From Acidobacteriota bacterium (GTDB lineage: Bacteria; Acidobacteriota; Terriglobia; Bryobacterales; Bryobacteraceae), in assembly GCA_016213775.1 (NCBI GenBank), contig JACQZR010000069.1:1-64000 (forward strand): DNA of 64,000 nt, given 5' to 3'. Below the pieces are notes generated by a model. That model was not told the origin of the DNA. It saw only the letters and a program-made list of their open reading frames with translations, and did not search any database. Positions 8,164 to 16,847 of this stretch are shown in pieces (the first letter of the stretch is position 1; each line of letters opens with the position of its first letter). Made by a program: the position numbers and the translations under genes.

Positions 8164-10986
8164 ATGACACCAGAGTTGTGGCAAAAAGTGGAAGACGTGT
8201 TTGCGGGCGCCGCGGAGCTGCTTCCTTCGGAAATTCCTGATTATCTGGACCACGAGTGCCAGGGCGATGCGGACCTGCGCAAAGAAGTGGAAGCGATGCT
8301 TGCTTACGACGTGAAGGATCAGAACCTGATCCAGAACGTGGTGGAGCAGGCGGCGGAGCACATTGCCACGACGCGCAGCGGGATGGTGGCGAACCTTGCG
8401 AACCGCCGCGTAGGGACGCGGATTGGACCGTACAGGTTGGACCGGGTGGTTGGGACTGGTGGGATGGGGGTTGTCTATCTGGCGGTGCGGGATGACAACC
8501 AGTTCACGAAAAATGTAGCGATCAAGCTGGTGCAAAGCGGGCGCGAGGTGAAGTTCGTGCTGGACCGGTTTCGTCAGGAGCGGCAGATTCTGGCGCAACT
8601 GGACCATCCGAATATTGCGCGTTTCATTGACGGCGGACTTACGCCGGACGGCCTTCCTTATTACGTGATGGAGTACGTGGAGGACGGCGAGGCAATTGTG
8701 GATTACTGCCGGAAGCGGGACTTGTCTCTGTTTCAGCGATTAAACATTTTCCTGCAGGTATGTTCGGCGGTGAATTACGCGCACCGGAACCTGGTGGTGC
8801 ACAGGGATCTGAAGCCGGGGAACATTCTGGTGGATAGGCACGGAGTGTTGAAGCTGCTGGATTTCGGGATCGCGAAGGTGATCGACGCCGATGGGGATGC
8901 GCAGCGAACGCGGACCGTGGTGCGGATGTTGACGCCGGATTATGCGAGTCCGGAACAAGTGCTGGGGCAGGCGATCACGACTGCGTCGGATGTTTATTCA
9001 CTGGGCGCGATCCTCTATGAGCTGCTGGCGGAGGCTCCGGCGCACCGGTTCCACAATTATTCGCCGACGGAGATAGAACGGGTGGTGTGCCGGCTGGAGC
9101 CGACGCTGCCAAGTACGGCAATTCTGCAACAGGACCGGACGCCGCAGAGACTGCGGGTGGCGAAGTTGCTGGCAGGGGATCTGGACAGTATCGTGTCGGT
9201 GGCGATGCGGAAAGAGCCGAAGCAGCGGTATCAATCTGTAGAGCAGCTTATCGACGATATTGAGCGGTTTATCGCGGGGCAGCCGGTGGTGGCGCACAAG
9301 GCAACGTTATTCTACCGGGCGGCGAAGTTCGCCAAGCGGAACCGGTTTTCGGTAGTTGCGGCGGCGGTGCTGCTGATAACGATGGTGGGCGGGGTTGCGG
9401 CGAGTGCGTACATGGGGCGGCGCGCGGAACGGCGTTTTCAGCAGATGAAGCAACTGACGAGCGCGCTGATGGGCGACTTTGAAGATCGGGCCAAGGGGCT
9501 GCCGCAATCGACGGAGCTGCGGGAATGGCTGTGGACGACTATGGTTCGCCATCTGGACGACCTGGCGACGGAGACAGGCGATGAAGCGATGTTGCAGGAT
9601 CTGGCCCAGGCGCATATGAAGCTGGCGTCGCTGGAGGACAGCGGCAACCAGGCGTCGCACCTGGGGCGGAATCCCAAGGCATTGGAGAATTACCGCAAGG
9701 CGCTGGAGATTCTGGAGCGGCTGCGTCCGCGGCGTGCGCATGATGCGGGGTTTCTCGCTTTGTCGTGTGGGACGCTGCGGAGGCTTGCCGATTCGGAGAA
9801 TGCGGCGGGTGATGTGGGGAGTTCGCGGAATCATCTGGAGAGGGCACTGCAAAATGGGGCCGAACTGGTGAGCCTCAAAGCAGCGGAAGGGCACGAGTGT
9901 CTGGCGGATGCCTATTCGTCGCTAGCGGCGACCGAGATGCGGGCATCGAATGCGCGCGGAGCGATTCCGCATGTTTCGCGGGAACTGGATCAGGTGCGCG
10001 AGTTGCAGTTGACGCGCCCTGGCGCGGCGAGTGAGAGGCGGGTGGTGGGCGCGATGTTGGATATGGCGTGGGCGCGGCTGGAGACGGGCAATCCGGAGGC
10101 GGCGATGCAGGCGGCGCGCGATGCCGTGGCGAAGGGCGAGGCGAGCTATGCGGGGAGATGGAATCAGTCGCACGACCGGCTGCGCGCATTGGAGACGATG
10201 GGAGACATCAGCGGGAATCCGCGGGACATTCATTTGAACCGGCCGGCGGAGGCAAGCGGCTACTACGAGCAGGCTTTGGCGATGGCGGAAACGGCCCTGG
10301 CATTGGAAGAGAATGATGTGCGTGCGCGCCGGGATGTGAACCGGCTGCTGAGGAAGTTGGCGTTGATGGTGGTGGACGCGAATCCGGAACGCGCACTGGG
10401 GTTATGCAATCGGGCGGTGCCGATCTCAGAGGCGCTAGTGTCGAAGTCGCCGAAGACAGTGAGCTACATGCGCGATCATGCCGACGGGGTGTTGATTGTG
10501 GGGTATGCGGTGGAGAACCTGGGGCGGGTGAAGGAGGCGATGGGGCATTACGAGAAGACGCTGGCGCTGCAGACGGAGATCCGGCGAATGAGTCCCGATC
10601 TGCGGCGTGTGCGGCGGGAGATGGAAGAGACGCTGTCTTCGCTGGGCGATTCGTGTGTGAAGCTGGGCCTGGAGACGGACGCAATGCGCTACTACGAGAA
10701 AGCGCGGGAGATCACGGTGGGGCTGCTGTGGGACCGTCCCACCGATGCATATCTATTGCGGGATTTGACGGATCTGAATGAGCAGATGGCCGCGCTGCAC
10801 GGGCGGATAGCGAAGCGCGGAGGGCCGCAGGCGAAAGAGCATTGGAAGCAGGCTCAGGAGTTCGGGCAGAAGAGCCTGGACACATGGCTGGAATGGCCGA
10901 AGCGGTTCGCTCCTGGCGAGTTTGCGGCGGTGCGCGCCGAGCGGGCGCGGAAGCTAGTGGAGGAGTACCGCAAGGCGGCGCAATAG
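8164..10986 (+). CDS. Membrane-anchored Ser/Thr protein kinase with TPR-like C-terminal half
   Basis: The 940-residue protein has a complete Hanks-type kinase domain at about residues 88-380. The glycine loop is VVGTGGMGVVY, the ATP lysine lies in VAIKLV (near 121), the catalytic loop is HRDLKPGN (near 213), and the metal-binding DFG is near 233. The APE-like motif reads YASPEQ. A single transmembrane helix (VVAAAVLLITMVGGVAASAYMG, about 395-416) follows. The remaining 500 residues are helical repeats with alternating small and large residues, consistent with TPR-like units outside the membrane. The start has a poor Shine-Dalgarno. The kinase would sense an external partner and phosphorylate cytosolic targets. 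The gene sits between the NHL-propeller gene and a secreted glycosidase-like gene that starts two bases after its stop, so the three are probably one transcript. Confidence 0.92.
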   Translation: MTPELWQKVEDVFAGAAELLPSEIPDYLDHECQGDADLRKEVEAMLAYDVKDQNLIQNVVEQAAEHIATTRSGMVANLANRRVGTRIGPYRLDRVVGTGGMGVVYLAVRDDNQFTKNVAIKLVQSGREVKFVLDRFRQERQILAQLDHPNIARFIDGGLTPDGLPYYVMEYVEDGEAIVDYCRKRDLSLFQRLNIFLQVCSAVNYAHRNLVVHRDLKPGNILVDRHGVLKLLDFGIAKVIDADGDAQRTRTVVRMLTPDYASPEQVLGQAITTASDVYSLGAILYELLAEAPAHRFHNYSPTEIERVVCRLEPTLPSTAILQQDRTPQRLRVAKLLAGDLDSIVSVAMRKEPKQRYQSVEQLIDDIERFIAGQPVVAHKATLFYRAAKFAKRNRFSVVAAAVLLITMVGGVAASAYMGRRAERRFQQMKQLTSALMGDFEDRAKGLPQSTELREWLWTTMVRHLDDLATETGDEAMLQDLAQAHMKLASLEDSGNQASHLGRNPKALENYRKALEILERLRPRRAHDAGFLALSCGTLRRLADSENAAGDVGSSRNHLERALQNGAELVSLKAAEGHECLADAYSSLAATEMRASNARGAIPHVSRELDQVRELQLTRPGAASERRVVGAMLDMAWARLETGNPEAAMQAARDAVAKGEASYAGRWNQSHDRLRALETMGDISGNPRDIHLNRPAEASGYYEQALAMAETALALEENDVRARRDVNRLLRKLALMVVDANPERALGLCNRAVPISEALVSKSPKTVSYMRDHADGVLIVGYAVENLGRVKEAMGHYEKTLALQTEIRRMSPDLRRVRREMEETLSSLGDSCVKLGLETDAMRYYEKAREITVGLLWDRPTDAYLLRDLTDLNEQMAALHGRIAKRGGPQAKEHWKQAQEFGQKSLDTWLEWPKRFAPGEFAAVRAERARKLVEEYRKAAQ

Positions 10987-10988
10987 TT

Positions 10989-12812
10989 ATGAGATTGCTG
11001 GCAAGGTGGATGGCGCTGGGGGTAGCAGCTCACATGTGGGCGGGGCCGGTGGAGTTCGGATTGGCGGAGCTGCAGAAGGCGCTGCAGGAGGCGAAAGTGC
11101 CGGCGGGGCGGGTACGAATTGCCGCGGAGGTGTGGCCCGGAACCAAGAGTGATGCGTTCGAGATTGTTCCCTGGCGGGTGAGCGGCGGCGATATTCGCGG
11201 GTTGATGTACGGGCTGTTGGAGGCGTCGGATCAGATTCGCAAGTCGGGGAAACTGACGCCGATGAAAGTGGAGCCGGCGGCAGCGGTGCGCGGGATACGG
11301 ATCGTGTTGCGGGACGCCGAATGGGAGAAGACGCGGCTGCATGACCGGGGGTTTTGGGAGTCGTATTTTGCCCGGCTGGCGCGGACGCGATTCAACCGGA
11401 TTCAGATCGAGCTGGGGGAGCCCAAGTGGGAAGCGCCGCAGTTGCCATACCTTTTTTCGCTGCCGTTTTTCGAACGGGTGGAAGTGGACGGGTTAACGGC
11501 GTTTGAACGGGGGCGGAATCTGGATGCGTTACGGGTGATCGCACAAACCGCCGCGGGATATGGTGTGGATGTTTCGCTGGGGTTGCATTTGGGGAAGACG
11601 GGGACGCGGGTGAAGGGGTTGAGCGATGAGTTTCGTACGCCGTATGTGAGGGCCGCGCTGCCGCATTTGCTGGAGGCGGCGCCGTCGATACGGGCGGTGG
11701 CGGTGCACGAGGCGACGGACGAGATGTTGCGCGAGGCGGTGATTCCGTCGTTGCAAAGCGCGGGTCACCTGGTGACGCTGGAGATTCACGACAGAACGGG
11801 GATGCCGGCGCGGGAGGTGGGTGTTGCTGTGCGGCTGTTTGAGCCGCTGGCACGAGGCGTGGCAGTGCCGGATCTGGCGAAGTTGCGGGCGCGGGAGAAT
11901 GGCGTCATCCGGTTGGTGGCGGCATCGCGATATACGGATCCGGCTTACGTGCGACGCGTGGCGAGTGGTGTGCTGTTGGGCGGGGCACTGGGGTTCGAAG
12001 TGGAAGGCTCGATGGATTTGGATTCGGCGGAGGCGTTGTTGTTGCACGAGGCATGGGGACGTTTGGGATATCAACCAGCCGCGGTAGTGGCCGCGGAGAA
12101 GACCGAAATGGCCCCGCCGATCATCTGCGCGGCACGCGTGGAGAATCCAGAATCGGCGATGCGCGAGCTGCAGGATTGCTCCGTGATTCTGGAGGCGACG
12201 GAGCGGCCGGAATGGAAGGCTCTGGCGCAACAGGCCTCGATGCGCGTACGGCTTTTGTGGGCGCGGAAGATGGAGGAGCACTACGAGGCCACCAGGCATG
12301 AGTCGGCATTGCGGGCGGCGTTCTATTCGTACCGAGCGGCTGCACGGACTGCGCCGGAGCGGCAAGCGGACGTCGAGCGGTTGGAGAAGATGATCGCGCA
12401 ATTGGAGCCGAATCCGGAGCTGGGGGCGATGCCGTGGACCGTGGCGGCGAGTCAGCCGTCGATCGGCCACATGCCAGCGGCAGTGGCATTGACTGGACAG
12501 CCTTTAGTGGTGGTTGTGAACTATGCCGCGAATGCCAGAGTGACGGGCGTTCGAATGCACTACCGGATAATTGGCGGCGCGGAGGGGTTTCGCACGTTGG
12601 AGGCTCCGGCGAAAGCGCCGCGGTTCACGATTGCGGCGGCGGAGCTGGGATCGGCGGGGCAGTTGGTGTATTGGTTCGAGTTGACGCATTCGGGCGGCGT
12701 GTGGCGGGTTCCGGCGGAACAGGCGGCTCTGCCGGTGTTTGTCACTGTGTTGAAGGCGCCACCGCCAAAGGAAGAGGAAGCGAGTGAGCCTAAAGGGTCC
12801 ACGCAAAAATAA
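10989..12812 (+). CDS. Secreted glycoside-hydrolase-like protein of unknown function
   Basis: ATG 10989, two bases after the kinase stop, begins a signal peptide (MRLLARWMALGVAAHMWAG); the longer frame from 10842 only shadows the kinase. The 607-residue product has an N-terminal part (about 30-100) like the alpha/beta domain preceding GH20 and GH67 barrels, with SGGDIRGLMYGLLEASDQI. A barrel-like segment follows (about 100-350) with RGIRIVLRD, RFNRIQIELGEP and AVAVHEATDE. The last 130 residues are an Ig-like or carbohydrate-binding-like beta domain (RVTGVRMHYRIIGG). I cannot point to a confirmed catalytic acid pair, so the hydrolase label is tentative. Tight coupling to the kinase suggests it acts in or is controlled by the same system. 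Confidence 0.6.
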   Translation: MRLLARWMALGVAAHMWAGPVEFGLAELQKALQEAKVPAGRVRIAAEVWPGTKSDAFEIVPWRVSGGDIRGLMYGLLEASDQIRKSGKLTPMKVEPAAAVRGIRIVLRDAEWEKTRLHDRGFWESYFARLARTRFNRIQIELGEPKWEAPQLPYLFSLPFFERVEVDGLTAFERGRNLDALRVIAQTAAGYGVDVSLGLHLGKTGTRVKGLSDEFRTPYVRAALPHLLEAAPSIRAVAVHEATDEMLREAVIPSLQSAGHLVTLEIHDRTGMPAREVGVAVRLFEPLARGVAVPDLAKLRARENGVIRLVAASRYTDPAYVRRVASGVLLGGALGFEVEGSMDLDSAEALLLHEAWGRLGYQPAAVVAAEKTEMAPPIICAARVENPESAMRELQDCSVILEATERPEWKALAQQASMRVRLLWARKMEEHYEATRHESALRAAFYSYRAAARTAPERQADVERLEKMIAQLEPNPELGAMPWTVAASQPSIGHMPAAVALTGQPLVVVVNYAANARVTGVRMHYRIIGGAEGFRTLEAPAKAPRFTIAAAELGSAGQLVYWFELTHSGGVWRVPAEQAALPVFVTVLKAPPPKEEEASEPKGSTQK

Positions 12813-12998
12813 CTTCGCGGTGACTTGCGGGCCGTCTGGGGGGAAGAAGCGCCGGGATGAATCTTGGCGCAAAGCGCAAGACGGCGCGGCAGCCTGAGAG
12901 GTCAATGCCGCGAGGTTTTGTAGTGAGATGTAATGAGAACATTTTCAACACTTTATGTTTTTCCTGGCGGTGACACCAATTGCCGCGGTGAACGAACG

Positions 12999-13155
12999 GC
13001 GTCGACTTGAGAGTCGACGCTGGCGGGACTGAGGTCCCGCTAGGCCTGGCCTGGAAAGGCCAGCCGCGGCCAGGATTGGCCGCCCTACACAACGGCGAAA
13101 TGTCCAAACTCCAGGCGTCGACTTGAGAGTCGACGCGGCACGCATGAGTGCGTGC
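12999..13155. repeat. Mosaic of six short perfect hairpins (copy A)
   Basis: Six back-to-back stem-loops lie in the 373-base gap between the glycosidase-like gene and the GT39-like gene. GCGTCGACT/TGAG/AGTCGACGC occurs at 12999-13020 and again at 13115-13136. GCGGGAC/TGAG/GTCCCGC is at 13023-13040, CTGGCCT/GGAA/AGGCCAG at 13046-13063, GCGGCCA/GGAT/TGGCCGC at 13066-13083 and GCACGCA/TGAG/TGCGTGC at 13138-13155. A conserved linker (ACGGCGAAATGTCCAA) separates the fourth and fifth. Related mosaics lie at 33751, 43862 and 19889. None has a poly-T tract. The rest of the gap, 12813-12998, shows no gene or other signal. Confidence 0.85.
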
Positions 13156-13185
13156 GCCGCGTCGAGCGTTCTTTGAGCACCGATC

Positions 13186-14637
13186 CTAAGGCCGTAGCGC
13201 CGAAGACTGCGAAGCCGCCACAGTAAGGCCGAAGGGGAAGCGCCGGCGCACAGTGAGTTTGTGTTTGTCGATCCACTGCCGCTGATCGGCGGCGAGCACG
13301 TATACGTCGTAGCTGCCTGTAGCGCCTTCCTTTACCGGAGCGATCGTGGTGAGGTTCCAGATGAGGCGGTAGTATTCGACGTTGCGATGGAAGGGAAATG
13401 TCGCGCCGATGGTGAGTTTGCGGCCGTCCGTGGGGACGCGGTCGCGGATGTACTCCATCACCGCGCGGTTATCGGCGTCGAAGGCCCATTCATCGTAGTA
13501 GCGAACGTTCCATGCGAGCAGGAACATCGTCAGGCAGAGTACGCCGAATGCTGTGCCTGCGGCTTGCGCGAGGCGGGGGAGGCGGGGCACCGCGGTGATG
13601 GCGAGCAGGGTGAACAGCGGGATGAAGTAGAGTCCAGTGCGGCGTTCGGGGTAGAGGAGTCCGGTGGCGGCGTGGAGAGCGATCAGAATGAGGGTACTGA
13701 GGGCAGTGACTCCGAGGAGCATGCCGAGCAGGGGAGCGCGTGATTTACGGATGGCGGCCAGAGCGGCTGCGAAGATGGCGAGCGGAAGCAACGGCGCGAT
13801 GACAATCGCGGTTTGCAGGAAAGCACCTGGCGCGGGCGAAGGCTCCAGTGCGAAGTACGCGCGCCAAAGAAACGGATGGACAATGCTCACGGCGGACGCG
13901 GAGAGAGTCCCTAATCCGACGTAGAAGTGCTCGCGCCTGGCGGGGAGGAGCGGGACAAGCAGTACGACGGTGGTGATGAGGACGCAGGGGACGGCGATGC
14001 GGTCGAGGATCAGGCTGAGGCGATGGTGGACGCGCGGCCACTGGCGTTGGAGGGCCGGCGGGATCAGCAGGTACGCGGCGAGTGAGAGGACGAGGGCAGT
14101 GGACGGGAAGAGCACGGTCAGGTTGGCGGTGACTGCGAGCGCCAAGCTGATGGCGATTGCGTAGGCGCGCCATTGTTGGGTTGGCGTGTTGATGAGGAGG
14201 ACGGATTGATGGAGCGCGAGCAGAACAAGGGATGTGGCCATGCCGTAGCCACGGGCGATGGAGCAATAGTCGAGCATCATGGGGTTGAGCACGAGTAGTG
14301 AGTAGGCGAGCAGCAGCGGCCATGCGCCTGCGGTGGCCATCATGCACAGCTTGAGACAGATGACCAGGTAGAGGAGGCCGCCGAGGAGCGCCGGGATGCG
14401 TAGGGTGAATTCCGATGCACCGAAGAGGCGCGTTGTGAGTTTGCACAACAGCGTGTGTAGAATGTGGTCGTTGGCGTCGAATATCTTCCACAATTCGGGG
14501 ATGGGAACGATGACGGAACGAGTATAGGTGAAGGCTTCGTCGGTAGTGATGGATTGCGTGGCCGCTCGATAGAGGTTGACTGCGAAGAGCAGCGTGAGCA
14601 GCAGCCAGGACAAACGAATCGCGCGTGAACGGGACAA
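13186..14637 (-). CDS. Polytopic membrane glycosyltransferase-like protein (GT39/ArnT-like)
   Basis: The 483-residue protein has about ten to twelve hydrophobic helices. After the first helix comes TTDEAFTY (residues 31-38), matching the acidic motif in the first extracytoplasmic loop of GT39/PMT-type enzymes. NDHILHTLL (56-64) matches the second loop, where such enzymes carry a conserved His. These proteins transfer sugars from polyprenyl-phosphate donors to proteins or lipids on the outer face of the cytoplasmic membrane. The C-terminal 90 residues are soluble. The gene stands alone, facing the mosaic repeat downstream and diverging from the DUF1080 operon with only 26 bases between starts, so promoters must overlap. 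Exact donor and acceptor are unknown. Confidence 0.75.
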   Translation of the reverse strand: MSRSRAIRLSWLLLTLLFAVNLYRAATQSITTDEAFTYTRSVIVPIPELWKIFDANDHILHTLLCKLTTRLFGASEFTLRIPALLGGLLYLVICLKLCMMATAGAWPLLLAYSLLVLNPMMLDYCSIARGYGMATSLVLLALHQSVLLINTPTQQWRAYAIAISLALAVTANLTVLFPSTALVLSLAAYLLIPPALQRQWPRVHHRLSLILDRIAVPCVLITTVVLLVPLLPARREHFYVGLGTLSASAVSIVHPFLWRAYFALEPSPAPGAFLQTAIVIAPLLPLAIFAAALAAIRKSRAPLLGMLLGVTALSTLILIALHAATGLLYPERRTGLYFIPLFTLLAITAVPRLPRLAQAAGTAFGVLCLTMFLLAWNVRYYDEWAFDADNRAVMEYIRDRVPTDGRKLTIGATFPFHRNVEYYRLIWNLTTIAPVKEGATGSYDVYVLAADQRQWIDKHKLTVRRRFPFGLTVAASQSSALRP

Positions 14638-14663
14638 GTATCAAAGTATAGAATGGAAGGCCT

Positions 14664-15464
14664 ATGAAATGGTTGTTGTTCGCTGGAATCGCCTGGGCTT
14701 CGTTTTGCGCGTTTGGGTTTTGCGCGTTTGGGCAGCGTCCGGAGTTGAACGATGGAGAGGCGCACGGCGATCCGCCGTTTCTACTGGAAGAGGGATGGCG
14801 TCCGTTGCTGAATGGCCGTGATGTTACGGGATGGAAGGGGCAGAGCGGGCCGCACGAATGGTTCACCACGAAGGGGGTGCGGTGGGAACGGCTGCTTGGA
14901 CCGACGCGTCTGGCGGGGATCAAGGGAGAGGCCGGAACCATGTTGAACGGGCCGAACGGGCGGACGCAGAACCTGATGACGGAGGAAAAATTCGGGGACA
15001 TCGAGTTGTATCTGGAGTTCATGGTTTCGAAGGGATCGAACTCGGGGGTGTACCTGCACGGGTTGTACGAGGTTCAGATTTTCGACAGCTACGGATCTTC
15101 GGAGCCGATGAAGACGTCGGACTGCGGGGCGGTGTATCACCGGTGGATCAACAATCAGGGGGTTGGCGGGTCAGCGCCATCGCGGAATGCGAGCCGGCGA
15201 GCCGGAGAGTGGCAGTCGTTCCAGATCTGGTTTCGCGCACCGCGGTTTGACGCGAGCGGGAAGAAGGTGGAGAACGCGCGGTTCGTACGGGTGCTACACA
15301 ATGGACTGTCAGTGCAGAATAACGTGGAGTTGGAAGGCGGAACGCGGGCCCATATGCCGCTGGCCGAGGCCGCGATGAATCCGCTGATGCTGCAGGGCGA
15401 TCACGGCCCGGTGGCTTTCCGTAACATCTACTGGCGGCCGCTAAGGCCGATTATCAACAGGTAG
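14664..15464 (+). CDS. DUF1080 (3-keto-disaccharide hydrolase) secreted protein
   Basis: The 266-residue product has a signal peptide (MKWLLFAGIAWASFCAFGF) and a DUF1080-type concanavalin-like jelly roll from about residue 44. Landmarks are GWRPLLNGRDVTGWKG, FGDIELYLEFMVSKGSNSGV, YLHGLYEVQIFDS, and the terminal GPVAFRNIYWRPL. Family members hydrolyse or eliminate 3-keto-glycosides, often with Gfo/Idh/MocA oxidoreductases. Here the gene leads an operon with two sulfatases that start 6 bases after its stop and then with a 4-base overlap, pointing to breakdown of a sulfated glycan. GGAAGG lies three bases before the ATG, close for a Shine-Dalgarno. The substrate is unknown. Confidence 0.85.
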   Translation: MKWLLFAGIAWASFCAFGFCAFGQRPELNDGEAHGDPPFLLEEGWRPLLNGRDVTGWKGQSGPHEWFTTKGVRWERLLGPTRLAGIKGEAGTMLNGPNGRTQNLMTEEKFGDIELYLEFMVSKGSNSGVYLHGLYEVQIFDSYGSSEPMKTSDCGAVYHRWINNQGVGGSAPSRNASRRAGEWQSFQIWFRAPRFDASGKKVENARFVRVLHNGLSVQNNVELEGGTRAHMPLAEAAMNPLMLQGDHGPVAFRNIYWRPLRPIINR

Positions 15465-15470
15465 GGAATT

Positions 15471-16847
15471 ATGCAAAGAAGACGTTTTCTAGGAGCGATG
15501 GGCGGCGGAGTGGCTGCCGGCGCGCTGGCAACGGCGCAAACACGGAAACCCAATTTTGTTTTGGTGCTGGTGGACGATTTGCGCTTTGACGCGCTCGGCT
15601 ACATGGGGCATCCCTTTGTGAAGACGCCCAATATCGACCGGCTGGCGAAGGAAGGCGCAGTTTTCAAGAACACGTTTGTGACGACGCCGCTGTGTTCGCC
15701 GTCGAGGGCCAGCTTTCTCACCGGCACCTACGTGCGAACCCATCATGTGAAGGGGAATGGCGACAGCGCGGAGTTGAGCCATAAGCTGATCACGTTCCAC
15801 AAAATGCTCCACGACGGCGGGTATGAGACCGCCCACGTGGGCAAGTGGCACATGGGGACGGACGATACGCCGCGGCCGGGCATCGACCGGTGGGTGAGCT
15901 TCCGTGGGCAGGGCATCTACGATGATTGTCCGTTGAATGTGGACGGGAAGGCAGTGCAGAGCAAGGGCTACATCACCGATGTTCTGAGTGACTATTCGGT
16001 GGAGTTTATCAAGAAGCAGAGGACGAAGCCGTTTTCGCTGATGCTGGCGCACAAGGCGGTGCACGGGCCGTTCACTCCGGCTGGGAGGCACGCGAACTTG
16101 TTTGAAGGCGCGCGGATCCAGCGTTCGGCGAACGCGAATGACGATCTGGCGGGAAAGCCGATGTTGACGCGGCCGTTGCCGGCAGTTGCGGAAAAGAAGG
16201 CGGGGAAGAAGAAGGCCGCGGGCGGAGGGGGATCGGGCGATGCGCTGATCCTGAATCAGTTGCGATGTCTCACGGCGATTGACGAGGGTGTTGGGCGGCT
16301 GCTGAAAGCGCTGGAGGAGACGGGGCAGTTGGACAATACGCTGTTCATCTTCACCAGCGACAACGGGTATTTCTGGAGTGAGCACGGACTGGGGGACAAG
16401 CGAGCGGCTTATGAGGAGTCGATTCGCATTCCGATGGTGGCGCGGTACCCGAAGCTGGTGAAGGCCGGCCGCAAGATCGAGGAGATGGCGTTGAACATCG
16501 ACATCGCGCCGACGTTTCTGGATCTGGGTGGCGTCAAGATCCCGGAGGGAGTGCAGGGACGGTCGCTGGCGCCAGTGTTATCGGGCAAGGCCAGGCAGTG
16601 GCGGGCGAGTTTCCTGTGCGAGTACTTCATGGAGCAACAGCAGGCGCGGGTGGCGACTTGGGAGGCGGTGCGTTCCACCAAATGGAAGTACGTCCGCTAT
16701 CCGGAATTACAGGGGATGGACGAGTTGTACGATTTACAACATGATCCGGGCGAGATGAAGAATCTGATCAAGGACGCGAAGGCGAAGTCGACGCTGGAGG
16801 CGATGCAGAAGGAACTGGAGCGGTATCGCAAGGAGGTTCGCGCATGA
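15471..16847 (+). CDS. Sulfatase with Tat-type leader
   Basis: The 458-residue protein starts with a twin-arginine-like leader (MQRRRFLGAMGGGVAAGA). It carries the metal-binding VLVDDLRFDALG and the sulfatase signature PLCSPSRASFLTG with Cys75 as the residue converted to formylglycine. HVGKWHMG and FTSDNGYFWSEHGLGDKR supply further active-site residues. The enzyme should hydrolyse sulfate esters of glycans in the periplasm or outside. A short Lys/Gly-rich insert (AGKKKAAGGGGSG, about 245-257) interrupts the fold and looks like a surface loop. It overlaps the next sulfatase by four bases (ATGA), so the two are translationally coupled. No formylglycine-generating enzyme is encoded in the window. 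Confidence 0.93.
   Translation: MQRRRFLGAMGGGVAAGALATAQTRKPNFVLVLVDDLRFDALGYMGHPFVKTPNIDRLAKEGAVFKNTFVTTPLCSPSRASFLTGTYVRTHHVKGNGDSAELSHKLITFHKMLHDGGYETAHVGKWHMGTDDTPRPGIDRWVSFRGQGIYDDCPLNVDGKAVQSKGYITDVLSDYSVEFIKKQRTKPFSLMLAHKAVHGPFTPAGRHANLFEGARIQRSANANDDLAGKPMLTRPLPAVAEKKAGKKKAAGGGGSGDALILNQLRCLTAIDEGVGRLLKALEETGQLDNTLFIFTSDNGYFWSEHGLGDKRAAYEESIRIPMVARYPKLVKAGRKIEEMALNIDIAPTFLDLGGVKIPEGVQGRSLAPVLSGKARQWRASFLCEYFMEQQQARVATWEAVRSTKWKYVRYPELQGMDELYDLQHDPGEMKNLIKDAKAKSTLEAMQKELERYRKEVRA

Noticed and set aside
12999-13155. Hairpin mosaics as CRISPR or as rho-independent terminators
   Set aside because: There is no regular repeat-spacer period and no poly-T tract; stems differ in sequence while loops are kept.
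13745-15022. Long minus-strand open frame overlapping the GT39-like and DUF1080 genes
   Set aside because: Its residues are rich in Arg, His, Pro and Ser as expected from the wrong frame of GC-rich DNA; the overlapping frames match known families.
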